Shown here: piece by piece, positions 51,899 through 62,490 of the stretch
Numbering within the stretch: position 1 is the stretch's first letter
How the letters are laid out: each line of letters starts with the position of its first letter
Assembly: GCF_002920615.1 (NCBI RefSeq)
Contig: NZ_PQSU01000011.1
Location: 124,001 to 188,000, forward strand
Reading direction: 5' to 3'
Source: Streptomyces sp. Ru62
Lineage (GTDB): Bacteria; Actinomycetota; Actinomycetes; Streptomycetales; Streptomycetaceae
Length of the DNA stretch: 64,000 nt
The notes under the pieces: generated by a model
What the model saw: the letters and a program-made list of their open reading frames with translations, nothing else
Databases searched by the model: none
Told to the model about the DNA's origin: nothing
Program-made: the position numbers and the translations under genes

Positions 51899-52319
51899 CA
51901 CACGGTTGCCGGATTTGGAGAGGGGGAATGTTTGTTGGATCCGGTAGTGTTAACCTCAAGTCTGCACCCGACCCCACCATGGCGAGGTGCCTCGTGTCCC
52001 CGTCCGGGACAGACATTCTTCCGGGAGCCCCCCGCGCCACTCCGTGTTCCTTGCGTCGTACCTGGGCAGTACGTCGTATGCGAGCACTGAGCGGGCCGCC
52101 GGTGGGGGTACCCCCTCTGGGGGAGCTCCGGAATCGGTGCTACCACGCCACGTGACACTGGGTGCCACGGCTCGCGGAAGCGCCATCACCGCACATTTCT
52201 TCCGCCGCTTTGGCGGACCACCGCCCCGGCACGGTTCACAGAAGACAGGACCGTAGCCGGACAGCACAACCGGTCGCCGAGCCAGACAGGCCGACGTCCG
52301 CTCCAGGGAAGGACCCTTC
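51899..52319. other. rho upstream region
   Basis: 421 bases without a supported gene. A less GC-rich patch around 51935-51960 (GGTAGTGTTAACC) may be the rho promoter. The rest is a long GC-rich leader, as expected if Rho autoregulates by early termination (known in other bacteria; inference here). GGAAGGA near 52306 is the ribosome site. Confidence 0.45.
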
Positions 52320-54335
52320 GTGAGCGACACCACCGATCTGATGGGCGCACGTGTCGAGGAGACCGCTGCCGCGCCCGCCACGGACGCCTCCGCGCCTGCC
52401 ACCGGTGCCGGCTCCCGGCGGCGCCGCGGTACCGGCCTTGAGGGCATGGTGCTGGCCGAGCTGCAGCAGGTCGCCTCGGGCCTCGGGATCAGGGGCACCG
52501 CGCGGATGCGCAAGAGCCAGCTGATCGAGGTCATCAAGGAGGCGCAGGCCGCCGGGGGTGCCCCCGCTGCCAAGGCCGACACCGCCGCCGAGACCAAGCC
52601 GAAGCGCCGGGCCACCTCCAAGGCCCGCACCGGCGAGTCCGCCGAGAACGGCGAGAGCACGGCGAAGAAGGCGGAGGCCAAGAGCGAGGCCGCCGCCGAG
52701 AAGGCCGTGGCCCAGCAGCAGATCGAGATCCCCGGCCAGCCGGCCTCCGACGACGCCCCGGCCGAGCGCCGTCGCCGCCGCGCCACCGCCGAGGCGGGCA
52801 GCCCGGCCGCGGGCGGCGCCGAGACCGTCGCCGCCGAGGCCAGGAGCGAGTCCAGGGCCGAGACGCCCGCGCAGCAGCAGTCGCAGCCGCAGGGCGAGGC
52901 CAAGGGCGACGCCGACGGCGACGGCCGTGGCCGCCGGGACCGCCGCGAGCGCGGCCGGGACCGCGACCGCCGCAACAAGGGCGACGACCAGCAGGGCCAG
53001 GGCGGCGGCCGCCAGGACCGCCAGGACCGGCAGCAGCAGGGCCAGCAGCAGGGCGGCGGCCGGCAGGACCGCAACACCGGTCCGCAGGACGACGACGACT
53101 TCGAGGGCGGCCGTCGCGGCCGTCGGGGCCGCTACCGCGACCGCCGGGGCCGCCGTGGCCGCGACGAGATCGCCGAGCCGCAGGTCGCCGAGGACGACGT
53201 CCTGATCCCCGTCGCGGGCATCCTGGACATCCTCGACAACTACGCCTTCATCCGGACCTCCGGCTACCTGCCCGGCCCGAACGACGTGTACGTCTCCCTC
53301 GCCCAGGTCCGCAAGAACGGCCTGCGCAAGGGTGACCACATCACCGGTGCTGTCCGCCAGCCGAAGGAGGGCGAGCGCCGCGAGAAGTTCAACGCGCTGG
53401 TCCGGCTGGACTCCGTCAACGGCATGGCGCCCGAACACGGCCGTGGCCGCCCGGAGTTCAACAAGCTGACCCCGCTCTACCCGCAGGACCGGCTCCGCCT
53501 GGAGACCGACCCGGGTGTGCTCACCACCCGCATCATCGACCTGGTCTCGCCGATCGGTAAGGGTCAGCGCGGTCTGATCGTGGCCCCGCCGAAGACCGGT
53601 AAGACCATGATCATGCAGGCGATCGCCAACGCGATCACGCACAACAACCCCGAGTGCCACCTGATGGTCGTCCTCGTCGACGAGCGTCCGGAAGAGGTCA
53701 CCGACATGCAGCGGTCGGTCAAGGGCGAGGTCATCTCCTCGACCTTCGACCGCCCGGCCGAGGACCACACGACCGTCGCCGAGCTGGCCATCGAGCGGGC
53801 CAAGCGCCTGGTCGAGCTGGGCCACGACGTGGTCGTGCTGCTCGACTCGATCACGCGTCTGGGCCGTGCCTACAACCTGGCGGCGCCCGCCTCCGGCCGC
53901 ATCCTGTCCGGTGGTGTCGACTCGACCGCGCTCTACCCGCCGAAGCGGTTCTTCGGTGCGGCGCGCAACATCGAGGACGGCGGCTCGCTGACCATCCTGG
54001 CCACGGCCCTCGTGGACACCGGCTCCCGCATGGACGAGGTGATCTTCGAGGAGTTCAAGGGCACCGGCAACATGGAGCTGAAGCTCGACCGGAAGCTCGC
54101 CGACAAGCGCATCTTCCCGGCGGTGGACGTGGACGCGTCCGGTACCCGCAAGGAAGAGATCCTGCTCGGCAACGAGGAGCTGGCCATCGTCTGGAAGCTC
54201 CGCCGCGTCCTGCACGCGCTGGACCAGCAGCAGGCGATCGAGCTGCTTCTCGACAAGATGAAGCAGACCAAGTCGAACGTCGAGTTCCTGATGCAGATCC
54301 AGAAGACGACGCCAGCGCCCGGCAACGGCGACTGA
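52320..54335 (+). CDS. rho: Transcription termination factor Rho
   Basis: 671 aa from GTG 52320. Hexameric RNA-dependent ATPase ending transcription. Rho N-terminal helix domain at about residues 38-82 (GMVLAELQQVASGLGIRG), then a roughly 210-residue insertion rich in Ala/Glu/Lys and later Arg/Gln/Gly/Asp, an RNA-binding OB fold (VAGILDILDNYAFIRTSGYL, about 300), and the ATPase: VAPPKTGKTMIMQ (Walker A, about 421), DSITRLGRAYN (Walker B, about 503), SGGVDSTALYPPKRFFG (Q and R loops). The long insertion is typical of high-GC actinobacteria and adds RNA affinity. Confidence 0.97.
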   Translation: MSDTTDLMGARVEETAAAPATDASAPATGAGSRRRRGTGLEGMVLAELQQVASGLGIRGTARMRKSQLIEVIKEAQAAGGAPAAKADTAAETKPKRRATSKARTGESAENGESTAKKAEAKSEAAAEKAVAQQQIEIPGQPASDDAPAERRRRRATAEAGSPAAGGAETVAAEARSESRAETPAQQQSQPQGEAKGDADGDGRGRRDRRERGRDRDRRNKGDDQQGQGGGRQDRQDRQQQGQQQGGGRQDRNTGPQDDDDFEGGRRGRRGRYRDRRGRRGRDEIAEPQVAEDDVLIPVAGILDILDNYAFIRTSGYLPGPNDVYVSLAQVRKNGLRKGDHITGAVRQPKEGERREKFNALVRLDSVNGMAPEHGRGRPEFNKLTPLYPQDRLRLETDPGVLTTRIIDLVSPIGKGQRGLIVAPPKTGKTMIMQAIANAITHNNPECHLMVVLVDERPEEVTDMQRSVKGEVISSTFDRPAEDHTTVAELAIERAKRLVELGHDVVVLLDSITRLGRAYNLAAPASGRILSGGVDSTALYPPKRFFGAARNIEDGGSLTILATALVDTGSRMDEVIFEEFKGTGNMELKLDRKLADKRIFPAVDVDASGTRKEEILLGNEELAIVWKLRRVLHALDQQQAIELLLDKMKQTKSNVEFLMQIQKTTPAPGNGD

Positions 54336-54358
54336 CGGTCCGTCCCAGGGAACAGAAC

Positions 54359-54396
54359 AGAAGCCCGCCCCGTCCACAGTGACGGGGCGGGCTTCT
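54359..54396. terminator. rho terminator
   Basis: Perfect 16-bp stem, AGAAGCCCGCCCCGTC (54359-54374) with GACGGGGCGGGCTTCT (54381-54396), 6-nt loop, 23 bp after the stop codon. The rest of the 353-bp gap to the next gene shows nothing certain. Confidence 0.9.
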
Positions 54397-54688
54397 GCCG
54401 TCCGGGCTTCCGGCACAAGGGACGCAAGGGAGATCTTTGCCACAGGGGCCCCGGTGGGCACCGGCTTCCGGGCGTGCGACGTCCTGGTCTGAACGCGCAG
54501 GTGAGCGCAGTGCTCCCGTACCGAACGACTACACAGCGTGCTCATCGCCGTACCCGGTGGGCACCGTGCGTTGTGCAACCCTTTCCCGAGTTTCTCCGTC
54601 TGATCGGGCGGAGCGACGATGGAGCGGTGACGACCGCGCCTGACCCTGACCGCAGGGGGTAACCGACCACACGAGACCTAGGAGCGAA

Positions 54689-55822
54689 GTGGCCGCCGAG
54701 AGCACGCCTCAGCCCGCCATAACCGAGCCGGGCACCACCTCGCGCCGCCGGGGCAAGGGCCGCCGCCGCAAGGCGCCCAGCGCGGGACGCAAGGCCCTGC
54801 GCGCGACCGCCTGGACGGCGGCCGGCGTGGTGGTGCTGGGCGGGTCCGGAGCCGCCTACGTGTACTTCAAGCTCAACGGCAACCTCCACAGCGTCGACAT
54901 CAACCAGGCCCTCGGCACCGACCGGCCCTCGAAGGTCGACAACGGCTCCGAGAACATCCTGGTCCTCGGCTCGGACACCCGTTCCGGCAAGAACAAGAAG
55001 CTCGGCGGCGGCACGGACGACGGCAGCGCCCGCTCCGACACGGCGATGATCGTCCACGTGTACGAGGGCCACAAGAAGGCCAGTGTGGTCTCCATCCCCC
55101 GGGACACCCTGGTGGACCGCCCCCGGTGCACCGACACCAAGGGCGCCACCCACCCCGCCGCGTCCGGCGTGATGTTCAACGAGGCGTACTCCACCGGCGG
55201 CGCGGCCTGCGCGGTCAGGACCGTCGAGTCCATCACCGGCATCCGCATGGACCACTACCTGGAGGTCGACTTCGAGGGCTTCCAGAAGCTCATCGACGAC
55301 CTCGGCGGGGTCCGGGTCACCACGACCAAGGACATCGACGACCAGCAGAGCCACCTGAGGCTCAAGGCCGGCACCCACACCCTGAACGGTGAGCAGGCCC
55401 TCGGCCTGGTCCGCACCCGGCACGGCGTGGGCGACGGCTCGGACCTGGGCCGCATCCAGCTCCAGCAGGCGTTCATCAAGGCCCTGATCGACCAGGTCAA
55501 GCACGTCGGCGTCCTCTCGAACCCGAAGAAGCTGTACGACCTCGCCGACACCGCCACCAAGGCCGTCACCACCGACTCCGACCTCGGCTCGGTGAACTCC
55601 CTGATCGACTTCGCCGACGGCCTGAAGGGCATCAGCTCGTCCCACATGAAGATGGTGACGATGCCGGTCCAGTACGACCCGGCCAACCCCAACCGCGTCC
55701 TCCTGGCCAAGACCAAGGCCCAACTGGTCTGGAACGCCCTGAAGAACGACAGACCGATCCCGAAGCCGGCCACGGAAGGCACGGCCACGGGTGAGGCCAA
55801 GGGCGTCGTCAGCGCCGGTTAG
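54689..55822 (+). CDS. LytR-CpsA-Psr (LCP) family cell-wall protein
   Basis: 377 aa from GTG 54689, TAGGAG upstream. Basic cytosolic head (RRRGKGRRRKAPSAGRKALR), one membrane span at about residues 35-57, extracellular LCP domain: ENILVLGSDTRSG, SDTAMIVHVYEG, VVSIPRDTLVD, MFNEAYSTGGAA, LGGVRVTTTKDIDD and GLVRTRHGVGDGSDLGRIQL, which hold the conserved Asp/Arg residues for polyprenyl pyrophosphate binding. LCP enzymes attach glycopolymers to peptidoglycan. Full length. Confidence 0.92.
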   Translation: MAAESTPQPAITEPGTTSRRRGKGRRRKAPSAGRKALRATAWTAAGVVVLGGSGAAYVYFKLNGNLHSVDINQALGTDRPSKVDNGSENILVLGSDTRSGKNKKLGGGTDDGSARSDTAMIVHVYEGHKKASVVSIPRDTLVDRPRCTDTKGATHPAASGVMFNEAYSTGGAACAVRTVESITGIRMDHYLEVDFEGFQKLIDDLGGVRVTTTKDIDDQQSHLRLKAGTHTLNGEQALGLVRTRHGVGDGSDLGRIQLQQAFIKALIDQVKHVGVLSNPKKLYDLADTATKAVTTDSDLGSVNSLIDFADGLKGISSSHMKMVTMPVQYDPANPNRVLLAKTKAQLVWNALKNDRPIPKPATEGTATGEAKGVVSAG

Positions 55823-56049
55823 GGGCGCGGGGAACCTCGCGGACCACCCACGACGACCCGCAGCCGCACACGGTGACCAAGCGGCTCCCCCCGGGGCGGG
55901 CCCACCGCTCACCTGAGCCGGAATAGAACAACCGCACCCCCGGTTTTGGGGGATGGCCCCAGTCCTGGCAGACTGGTACGTCGGCTCCGGTTCACGCCTC
56001 CGCACCCCGCGGCAGCGACCCGGCGCCCTCCCGAAACCTAGGAGACACC

Positions 56050-56274
56050 TTGAAGCGCGACATCCACCCCGCGTACGTCGAGACGCAGGTCAGCTGCACC
56101 TGCGGCGCGTCGTTCACCACCCGCAGCACCATCGAGTCCGGCACCATCCGGGCCGAGGTCTGCTCCGAGTGCCACCCGTTCTACACGGGCAAGCAGAAGA
56201 TCCTCGACACCGGTGGCCGTGTGGCCCGCTTCGAGGCCCGCTTCGGCAAGGCTGCCGCCGGCTCCAAGAAGTAG
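56050..56274 (+). CDS. rpmE: Ribosomal protein L31 (zinc-binding type)
   Basis: 74 aa from TTG 56050, with GGAGACAC upstream. Product MKRDIHPAYVETQVSCTCGA. Four Cys at residues 16, 18, 38 and 41 (SCTCG and VCSECHPF) form the zinc site of the C+ type, used under zinc-replete conditions. Followed by a T-run terminator and prfA. Confidence 0.95.
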   Translation: MKRDIHPAYVETQVSCTCGASFTTRSTIESGTIRAEVCSECHPFYTGKQKILDTGGRVARFEARFGKAAAGSKK

Positions 56275-56287
56275 CGAGCCCCATTTC

Positions 56288-56338
56288 GCCGGTCCACGGT
56301 CACGCCCTCACGGGGGTGTGCCCGGGACCGGCGTTTTT
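56288..56338 (+). terminator. rpmE terminator
   Basis: GCCGGTCC (56288-56295) pairs with GGACCGGC (56325-56332); an inner CGCCCTCACGGGGGTG segment adds a second hairpin; GTTTTT follows at 56333-56338. It lies 13 bp after the rpmE stop. Confidence 0.8.
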
Positions 56339-56380
56339 GGTCGCCCGCCCCTTCCCACCACCGCAGTACAGGAGCCCAAG

Positions 56381-57448
<1,068 letters not shown>

Positions 57449-57493
57449 GAGCCGTACGCACGCACGAGCACGAGTACGACACGGAGGACTCGC

Positions 57494-58339
57494 GTGAACC
57501 TGCTGCTCGCGGAGGTGGCCCAGGCCACCCAGCGGCTGGCCGACGCCGGCGTGCCCTCGCCGCGCACCGACGCGGAGGAGCTGGCCGCGTTCGTGCACGG
57601 GGTGAAGCGCGGCGAACTGCACTCCGTGAAGGACGCCGACTTCGACGCCCGGTACTGGGAGGTCATCGCCCGGCGCGAGCAGCGCGAGCCGCTCCAGCAC
57701 ATCACCGGGCGGGCCTACTTCCGGTACCTGGAGCTCCAGGTCGGGCCCGGGGTGTTCGTGCCCCGGCCGGAGACCGAGTCGGTGGTCGGCTGGGCCATAG
57801 ACGCCGTGCGTGCCATGGACGTGGTCGAGCCCTGCATCGTCGACCTGTGCACCGGCTCCGGCGCCATCGCGCTCGCCCTCGCCCAGGAGGTCCCGCGCTC
57901 GCGCGTGCACGCCGTGGAGCTGTCCGAGGACGCCCTGGTGTGGACCCGCAAGAACATGGCCGGCTCCCGCGTCGACCTGCGCCAGGGCGACGCGCTGACC
58001 GCCTTCCCGGACCTCGACGGCCAGGTCGACCTGGTCATCTCCAACCCGCCGTACATCCCGCTCACCGAGTGGGAGTACGTCGCCCCGGAGGCCCGTGACT
58101 ACGACCCGGAGATGGCGCTGTTCTCCGGTGAGGACGGCCTGGACCTCATCCGGGGCATCGAACGCACCGCGCACCGGCTGCTGCGCCCGGGCGGGGTCGT
58201 CGTGATCGAGCACGCCGACACCCAGGGCGGCCAGGTGCCGTGGATCTTCACCGAGGAGCGGGGCTGGGCCGACGCGGCCGATCACCCCGACCTCAACAAC
58301 CGCCCGCGGTTCGCCACCGCCCGCAAGGCGCTGCCGTGA
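57494..58339 (+). CDS. prmC: Release factor glutamine methyltransferase PrmC
   Basis: 281 aa from GTG 57494, GGAGG upstream. SAM-dependent N5-Gln methylase of the RF1/RF2 GGQ motif. Helical N-domain, then VDLCTGSGAIALALAQEVP (motif I) and the substrate-Gln-binding VISNPPYIPLTEW. Placement after prfA is the common order. Confidence 0.95.
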   Translation: MNLLLAEVAQATQRLADAGVPSPRTDAEELAAFVHGVKRGELHSVKDADFDARYWEVIARREQREPLQHITGRAYFRYLELQVGPGVFVPRPETESVVGWAIDAVRAMDVVEPCIVDLCTGSGAIALALAQEVPRSRVHAVELSEDALVWTRKNMAGSRVDLRQGDALTAFPDLDGQVDLVISNPPYIPLTEWEYVAPEARDYDPEMALFSGEDGLDLIRGIERTAHRLLRPGGVVVIEHADTQGGQVPWIFTEERGWADAADHPDLNNRPRFATARKALP

Positions 58340-58391
58340 GCACCACCCAGTTCTCAACCCCGCAGTACGTGTACGAGGAGGCCAGCTAGAC

Positions 58392-59039
58392 ATGGCACGG
58401 CGATACGACACCAACGACGCGACCGACCGTGTGACGGGTCTGCGCGAGGCCGCGTCCGCCGTCCGCCGGGGCGAGCTGGTGGTCCTGCCGACCGACACGG
58501 TGTACGGCATCGGCGCCGACGCGTTCTCCTCGGAGGCCGTCGCCGACCTGCTCGCCGCCAAGGGCCGGGGCCGCAACATGCCCACCCCCGTCCTCATCGG
58601 CTCCCCGAACACCCTGCACGGCCTCGTCACGGACTTCTCCGAGCTGGCCTGGGAGCTGGTCGACGCGTTCTGGCCGGGCGCCCTCACGCTCGTCGCCAAG
58701 CACCAGCCGTCCCTCCAGTGGGACCTCGGCGACACCCGCGGCACCGTCGCCGTGCGCATGCCGCTGCACCCGGTCGCCATCGAACTGCTCACCGAGGTCG
58801 GCCCCATGGCCGTCTCCTCGGCGAACCTCACCGGCCACCCGGCGCCGGAGAACTGCGACGCCGCGCAGGAGATGCTCGGCGACTCCGTCTCCGTCTACCT
58901 CGACGGCGGCCCCACCCCGGGCAACATGCCGTCGTCCATCGTGGACGTCTCGCGCGAGGTGCCGGTGCTGCTGCGCGCGGGCGCGCTCTCCGCGGAGGAG
59001 CTGCGCAAGGTCGTACCCGACCTTGAGGTGGCGAATTGA
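58392..59039 (+). CDS. tsaC: L-threonylcarbamoyladenylate synthase (Sua5/YrdC family)
   Basis: 215 aa, ATG with GGAGG upstream. Makes threonylcarbamoyl-AMP for the t6A37 modification of ANN-decoding tRNAs. YrdC fold motifs: GELVVLPTDTVYGIGADAFS, KGRGRNMPTPVLI, FWPGALTLV, TVAVRMPLHP and MAVSSANLTGHP. Lacks the Sua5 C-terminal domain, so the short type. Its stop overlaps the next gene by 4 bp. Confidence 0.94.
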   Translation: MARRYDTNDATDRVTGLREAASAVRRGELVVLPTDTVYGIGADAFSSEAVADLLAAKGRGRNMPTPVLIGSPNTLHGLVTDFSELAWELVDAFWPGALTLVAKHQPSLQWDLGDTRGTVAVRMPLHPVAIELLTEVGPMAVSSANLTGHPAPENCDAAQEMLGDSVSVYLDGGPTPGNMPSSIVDVSREVPVLLRAGALSAEELRKVVPDLEVAN

Positions 59040-59713
59040 CGGCCCCTGAAGCGGGGCGTGGCATAGGCGGCGGGGGCTACAGCGCGGAGGAGACGACGAC
59101 GTTCGGGTTCCCCCGCGACACCTTCCGCATCCTCCACGTCAGCACCGGCAATGTGTGCCGCTCGCCCATCACCGAGCGGCTGACCCGCCACTTCGTCGCG
59201 GAGCGGCTCGGTGTACTCGGTGGCGGGCTGATCGTGGAGAGCGCCGGCACCTGGGGCCACGAGGGCGCGCCCATGGAGTCCCACGCGGAGACCGTGCTGG
59301 CCGAGTTCGGGGCGGACGCCTCCGGTTTCGTCGGCCGGGAGCTGCTGGACGAGCACGTGATCAGGGCGGACCTGGTGCTGACCGCCACCCGCGACCACCG
59401 CGCCCAGGTCATCTCCATGGGCCATTCGGCGGGCCTGCGCACCTTCACCCTGAAGGAGTTCACCCGCCTGGTCCGGGCGATAGATCCGGCCACCCTGCCG
59501 CCCCTGGAGGACGGCGTGGTCATGCGGGCCCGGGCGCTGGTGCGCGCGGCGGCGGCGCTGCGCGGCTGGCTGCTCGCCCCGACCGCCGAGGCCGACGAGG
59601 TGTACGACCCGTACGGCGCCCCGCTCACCTTCTTCCGGTCGATCGGCGACGAGATACGGGACGCCCTGGACCCGGTGGTGACGGCGCTGACCGGCGTTCC
59701 GGCACGGATGTAG
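59036..59713 (+). CDS. Low-molecular-weight phosphatase-like protein lacking the nucleophile Cys
   Basis: 225 aa. An N-terminal extension of about 25 residues precedes the LMW-PTP/arsenate-reductase fold. The P-loop reads ILHVSTGNVCRSP; the family consensus is V-C-x-G-N-x-C-R-S, so the first Cys, the nucleophile, is Ser (codon AGC near 59140). The second Cys and Arg are kept. The C-terminal DLVLTATRDHRAQV holds the region of the general acid but the DPY motif is not obvious (VYDPYGAP near the end is a candidate). Likely a pseudo-phosphatase or a protein with altered chemistry. Overlaps tsaC by 4 bp. Confidence 0.8.
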   Translation: MTAPEAGRGIGGGGYSAEETTTFGFPRDTFRILHVSTGNVCRSPITERLTRHFVAERLGVLGGGLIVESAGTWGHEGAPMESHAETVLAEFGADASGFVGRELLDEHVIRADLVLTATRDHRAQVISMGHSAGLRTFTLKEFTRLVRAIDPATLPPLEDGVVMRARALVRAAAALRGWLLAPTAEADEVYDPYGAPLTFFRSIGDEIRDALDPVVTALTGVPARM

Positions 59714-59797
59714 GGCGCGCGGCCGCAATACCGGGCGACCCGCACCTGCGCGGCCTACATTGGGGATACGTCACCGCCGACCGCCCGGGAGCCCGCC

Positions 59798-61036
59798 ATG
59801 TCGGTCACCCATTCCCTTGAGACCGACGTCCTGCGCCGGCAGGACCCGGCCATGGCCGAGATCCTCCTGGCCGAGCTGGACCGGCAGTCGACCACACTCC
59901 AGCTGATCGCCGCCGAGAACTTCTGCTCGCCGGCCGTGCTCGCCGCCCTCGGCTCCGCGCTCGCCAACAAGTACGCCGAGGGCTACCCCGGTGCCCGGCA
60001 CCACGGCGGCTGCGAGCTCGTCGACGTCGCCGAACGCGCGGCCATCGACCGGGCCAAGGCCCTGTTCGGCGCCGAGCACGCCAACGTCCAGTCGCACTCC
60101 GGTTCCTCGGCCGTCCTGGCCGCCTACGCGGCCCTGCTGCGCCCCGGCGACACCGTCCTCGCTCTCGGCCTGCCCTACGGCGGACACCTCACCCACGGCT
60201 CCCCGGCGAACTTCTCCGGCCGCTGGTTCGACTTCGTCGGCTACGGCGTCGACGCCGAGACCGGGCTGATCGACCACGACCAGGTGCGCCACCTCGCCCG
60301 CAACCACCGGCCCAAGGCGATCGTGTGCGGTTCCATCGCCTACCCCCGGCACATCGACTACGCCTTCTTCCGTGAGGTCGCCGACGAGGTCGGGGCCTAT
60401 CTGATCGCCGACGCGGCGCATCCGATCGGGCTGGTGGCCGGGGGAGCGGCGCCGAACCCGGTGCCGTACGCGGACATCGTGTGCGCGACCACCCACAAGG
60501 TGCTGCGCGGCCCGCGCGGCGGGATGATCCTGTGCGGCGCGGAGCTGGCCGAGCGCGTGGACCGGGCCGTCTTCCCCTTCACCCAGAGCGGCGCCCAGAT
60601 GCACACCATCGCCGCCAAGGCCGTCGCGTTCGGCGAGGCGGCGACCCCGGCGTTCACGGTGTACGCCCATCAGGTGGTCGCCAACGCGCGCGTGCTGGCC
60701 GGTCACCTGGCCGCGGAGGGGCTGGTCGTCACCACCGGCGGCACGGACACCCACCTGATCACCGCCGATCCCGCCCCGCTCGGTGTGGACGGCCGCACCG
60801 CGCGCGGCCGGCTGCTGGCGGCCGGCCTGGTGCTGGACTGCTGCGCGCTGCCGCACGGCGACGGCCGCGGGCTGCGCCTGGGCACGGCCGCGGTGACCAC
60901 CCAGGGCATGGGCGAGCCGGAGATGGTGCGGATCGCGGCGCTGCTGGCGGCCGTGCTGCGCGGTGAGACGGAGCCGGTCGTGGCGCGGGAGGAGGCGCGC
61001 GCGCTCACCGGCCAGTTTCCGCCGTATCCCGGCTGA
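59798..61036 (+). CDS. glyA: Serine hydroxymethyltransferase family protein
   Basis: 412 aa from ATG 59798. PLP enzyme family interconverting serine and glycine with tetrahydrofolate. Seen: TTLQLIAAENFCSPAVL, NKYAEGYPGARHHGGCE, NVQSHSGSSAVLAAY, LIADAAHPIGLVAGG and the PLP Lys in ATTHKVLRGPRGG. Some usual residues differ (Pro-Ile in AAHPIGL), and Streptomyces normally has another glyA elsewhere, so this may be a paralogue with a special substrate. Activity is probable but not certain. Confidence 0.85.
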   Translation: MSVTHSLETDVLRRQDPAMAEILLAELDRQSTTLQLIAAENFCSPAVLAALGSALANKYAEGYPGARHHGGCELVDVAERAAIDRAKALFGAEHANVQSHSGSSAVLAAYAALLRPGDTVLALGLPYGGHLTHGSPANFSGRWFDFVGYGVDAETGLIDHDQVRHLARNHRPKAIVCGSIAYPRHIDYAFFREVADEVGAYLIADAAHPIGLVAGGAAPNPVPYADIVCATTHKVLRGPRGGMILCGAELAERVDRAVFPFTQSGAQMHTIAAKAVAFGEAATPAFTVYAHQVVANARVLAGHLAAEGLVVTTGGTDTHLITADPAPLGVDGRTARGRLLAAGLVLDCCALPHGDGRGLRLGTAAVTTQGMGEPEMVRIAALLAAVLRGETEPVVAREEARALTGQFPPYPG

Positions 61037-61152
61037 ACCGGGGTAGCCGACAGGGGTGCACAGCCTCTCGTGCAACCATCGTCGCTACCCGGAAGTCCTC
61101 ATCCATATGCGTCCGTCGCTAGGGTGTGGGGCTGTGATGGCCAGCGAGACCT

Positions 61153-62490
61153 GTGGGGAAGCCCGTGCGTGAATACCTGCTGACGCTCTGCATCACGGCT
61201 GCGGTGACGTACCTCCTGACGGGACCGGTACGGAAGTTCGCGATCGTGGCCGGGGCGATGCCGGAGATCCGTGCCCGGGACGTGCACCGGGAACCCACTC
61301 CGCGCCTCGGCGGTATCGCGATGTTCTTCGGGCTGTGCGCGGGTCTGCTGGTCGCCGACCACCTGACCAACCTCAACGAGGTCTTCGCGAAGTCCAACGA
61401 GCCGCGGGCCCTGCTCTCCGGCGCGGCCCTGATCTGGCTGATCGGCGTCCTGGACGACAAGTTCGAGATCGACGCGCTGATCAAGCTGGGCGGCCAGATG
61501 ATCGCCGCGGGCGTGATGGTCATGCAGGGTCTGACGATCCTGTGGCTGCCCATCCCGGGCGTCGGCAACGTCGCCCTGACCCAGTGGCAGGGCACGCTGC
61601 TGACGGTCGCCCTGGTGGTCATCACGATCAACGCGGTGAACTTCGTGGACGGCCTGGACGGCCTCGCGGCCGGCATGGTGTGCATCGCGGCGGGCGCGTT
61701 CTTCCTGTACGCCTACCGGATCTGGTACTCGTACGGCATCGAGGCCGCCGCCCCCGGCACGCTGTTCGCGGCGATCCTGATGGGCATGTGCCTGGGCTTC
61801 CTGCCGCACAACATGCACCCGGCGCGGATCTTCATGGGCGACTCGGGGTCGATGCTCATCGGCCTGGTGCTGTCGGCCGGCGCGATCTCGATCACCGGCC
61901 AGGTGGACCCGGACGCGCTGAACCTGTACGCGGGCTCGGAGAAGGCGGCGGTCCACCAGACGGTCCCGGTCTACATCCCGCTGCTGCTGCCGCTGACGAT
62001 CATCGCCGTACCGGCCGCCGACCTGGTGCTGGCGATCGTGCGCCGCACCTGGCGCGGCCAGTCGCCGTTCGCCGCCGACCGCGGTCATCTGCACCACCGT
62101 CTGCTGGAGATCGGCCACTCGCACAGCCGGGCCGTGCTGATCATGTACTTCTGGTCGGCGCTGATCGGCTTCGGGGCGCTGGCGTACTCGGTCAACTCGG
62201 CGTCGATGTGGATCGTGCTGGGCGTGGTCTTCCTGAGCGCGGTCGGTCTGGTCCTGCTGCTGCTCCCGCGCTTCACCCCCCGCGTGCCGGTGTGGGCCCA
62301 GCGGTTCGTGCCGCCGCGGTACCGGAGGCGGCGCCGGGCTCCCGAGGCCACGGCGGCTGCGGAGACCGCCACCGCGACGGAAGCGGAGGCTCCGGACGAC
62401 GAGGAGCGCACCCCGGTCACGGCCGGTGTCTCCGGTGTCAACGGGGCCACCGCGATCGGCGCCAGGTCACGATTCCTCGATCGCCGTTGA
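61153..62490 (+). CDS. WecA/MraY-family polyprenyl-phosphate glycosyl-1-phosphate transferase
   Basis: 445 aa from GTG 61153; GTG 61165 is an alternative. Multi-span membrane enzyme (about 10-11 segments) with family motifs HREPTPRLGGIAMF, DDKFEIDAL, AVNFVDGLDGLAAGM (catalytic Asp), FMGDSGSMLIG and RGHLHHRLLEIGHSH. Links a sugar phosphate, probably GlcNAc-1-P, to undecaprenyl phosphate at the membrane for wall glycopolymers. The hydrophilic tail of about 60 residues (Ala/Glu/Thr-rich) is variable. Upstream of the atp operon, as in other Streptomyces. Confidence 0.92.
   Translation: MGKPVREYLLTLCITAAVTYLLTGPVRKFAIVAGAMPEIRARDVHREPTPRLGGIAMFFGLCAGLLVADHLTNLNEVFAKSNEPRALLSGAALIWLIGVLDDKFEIDALIKLGGQMIAAGVMVMQGLTILWLPIPGVGNVALTQWQGTLLTVALVVITINAVNFVDGLDGLAAGMVCIAAGAFFLYAYRIWYSYGIEAAAPGTLFAAILMGMCLGFLPHNMHPARIFMGDSGSMLIGLVLSAGAISITGQVDPDALNLYAGSEKAAVHQTVPVYIPLLLPLTIIAVPAADLVLAIVRRTWRGQSPFAADRGHLHHRLLEIGHSHSRAVLIMYFWSALIGFGALAYSVNSASMWIVLGVVFLSAVGLVLLLLPRFTPRVPVWAQRFVPPRYRRRRRAPEATAAAETATATEAEAPDDEERTPVTAGVSGVNGATAIGARSRFLDRR

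Noticed and set aside
52236..54578. 780-codon open frame on the minus strand opposite rho
   Set aside because: Low-complexity Leu/Ala/Gly/Val composition follows from complementing high-GC3 codons of rho; no motif, and rho is certain.
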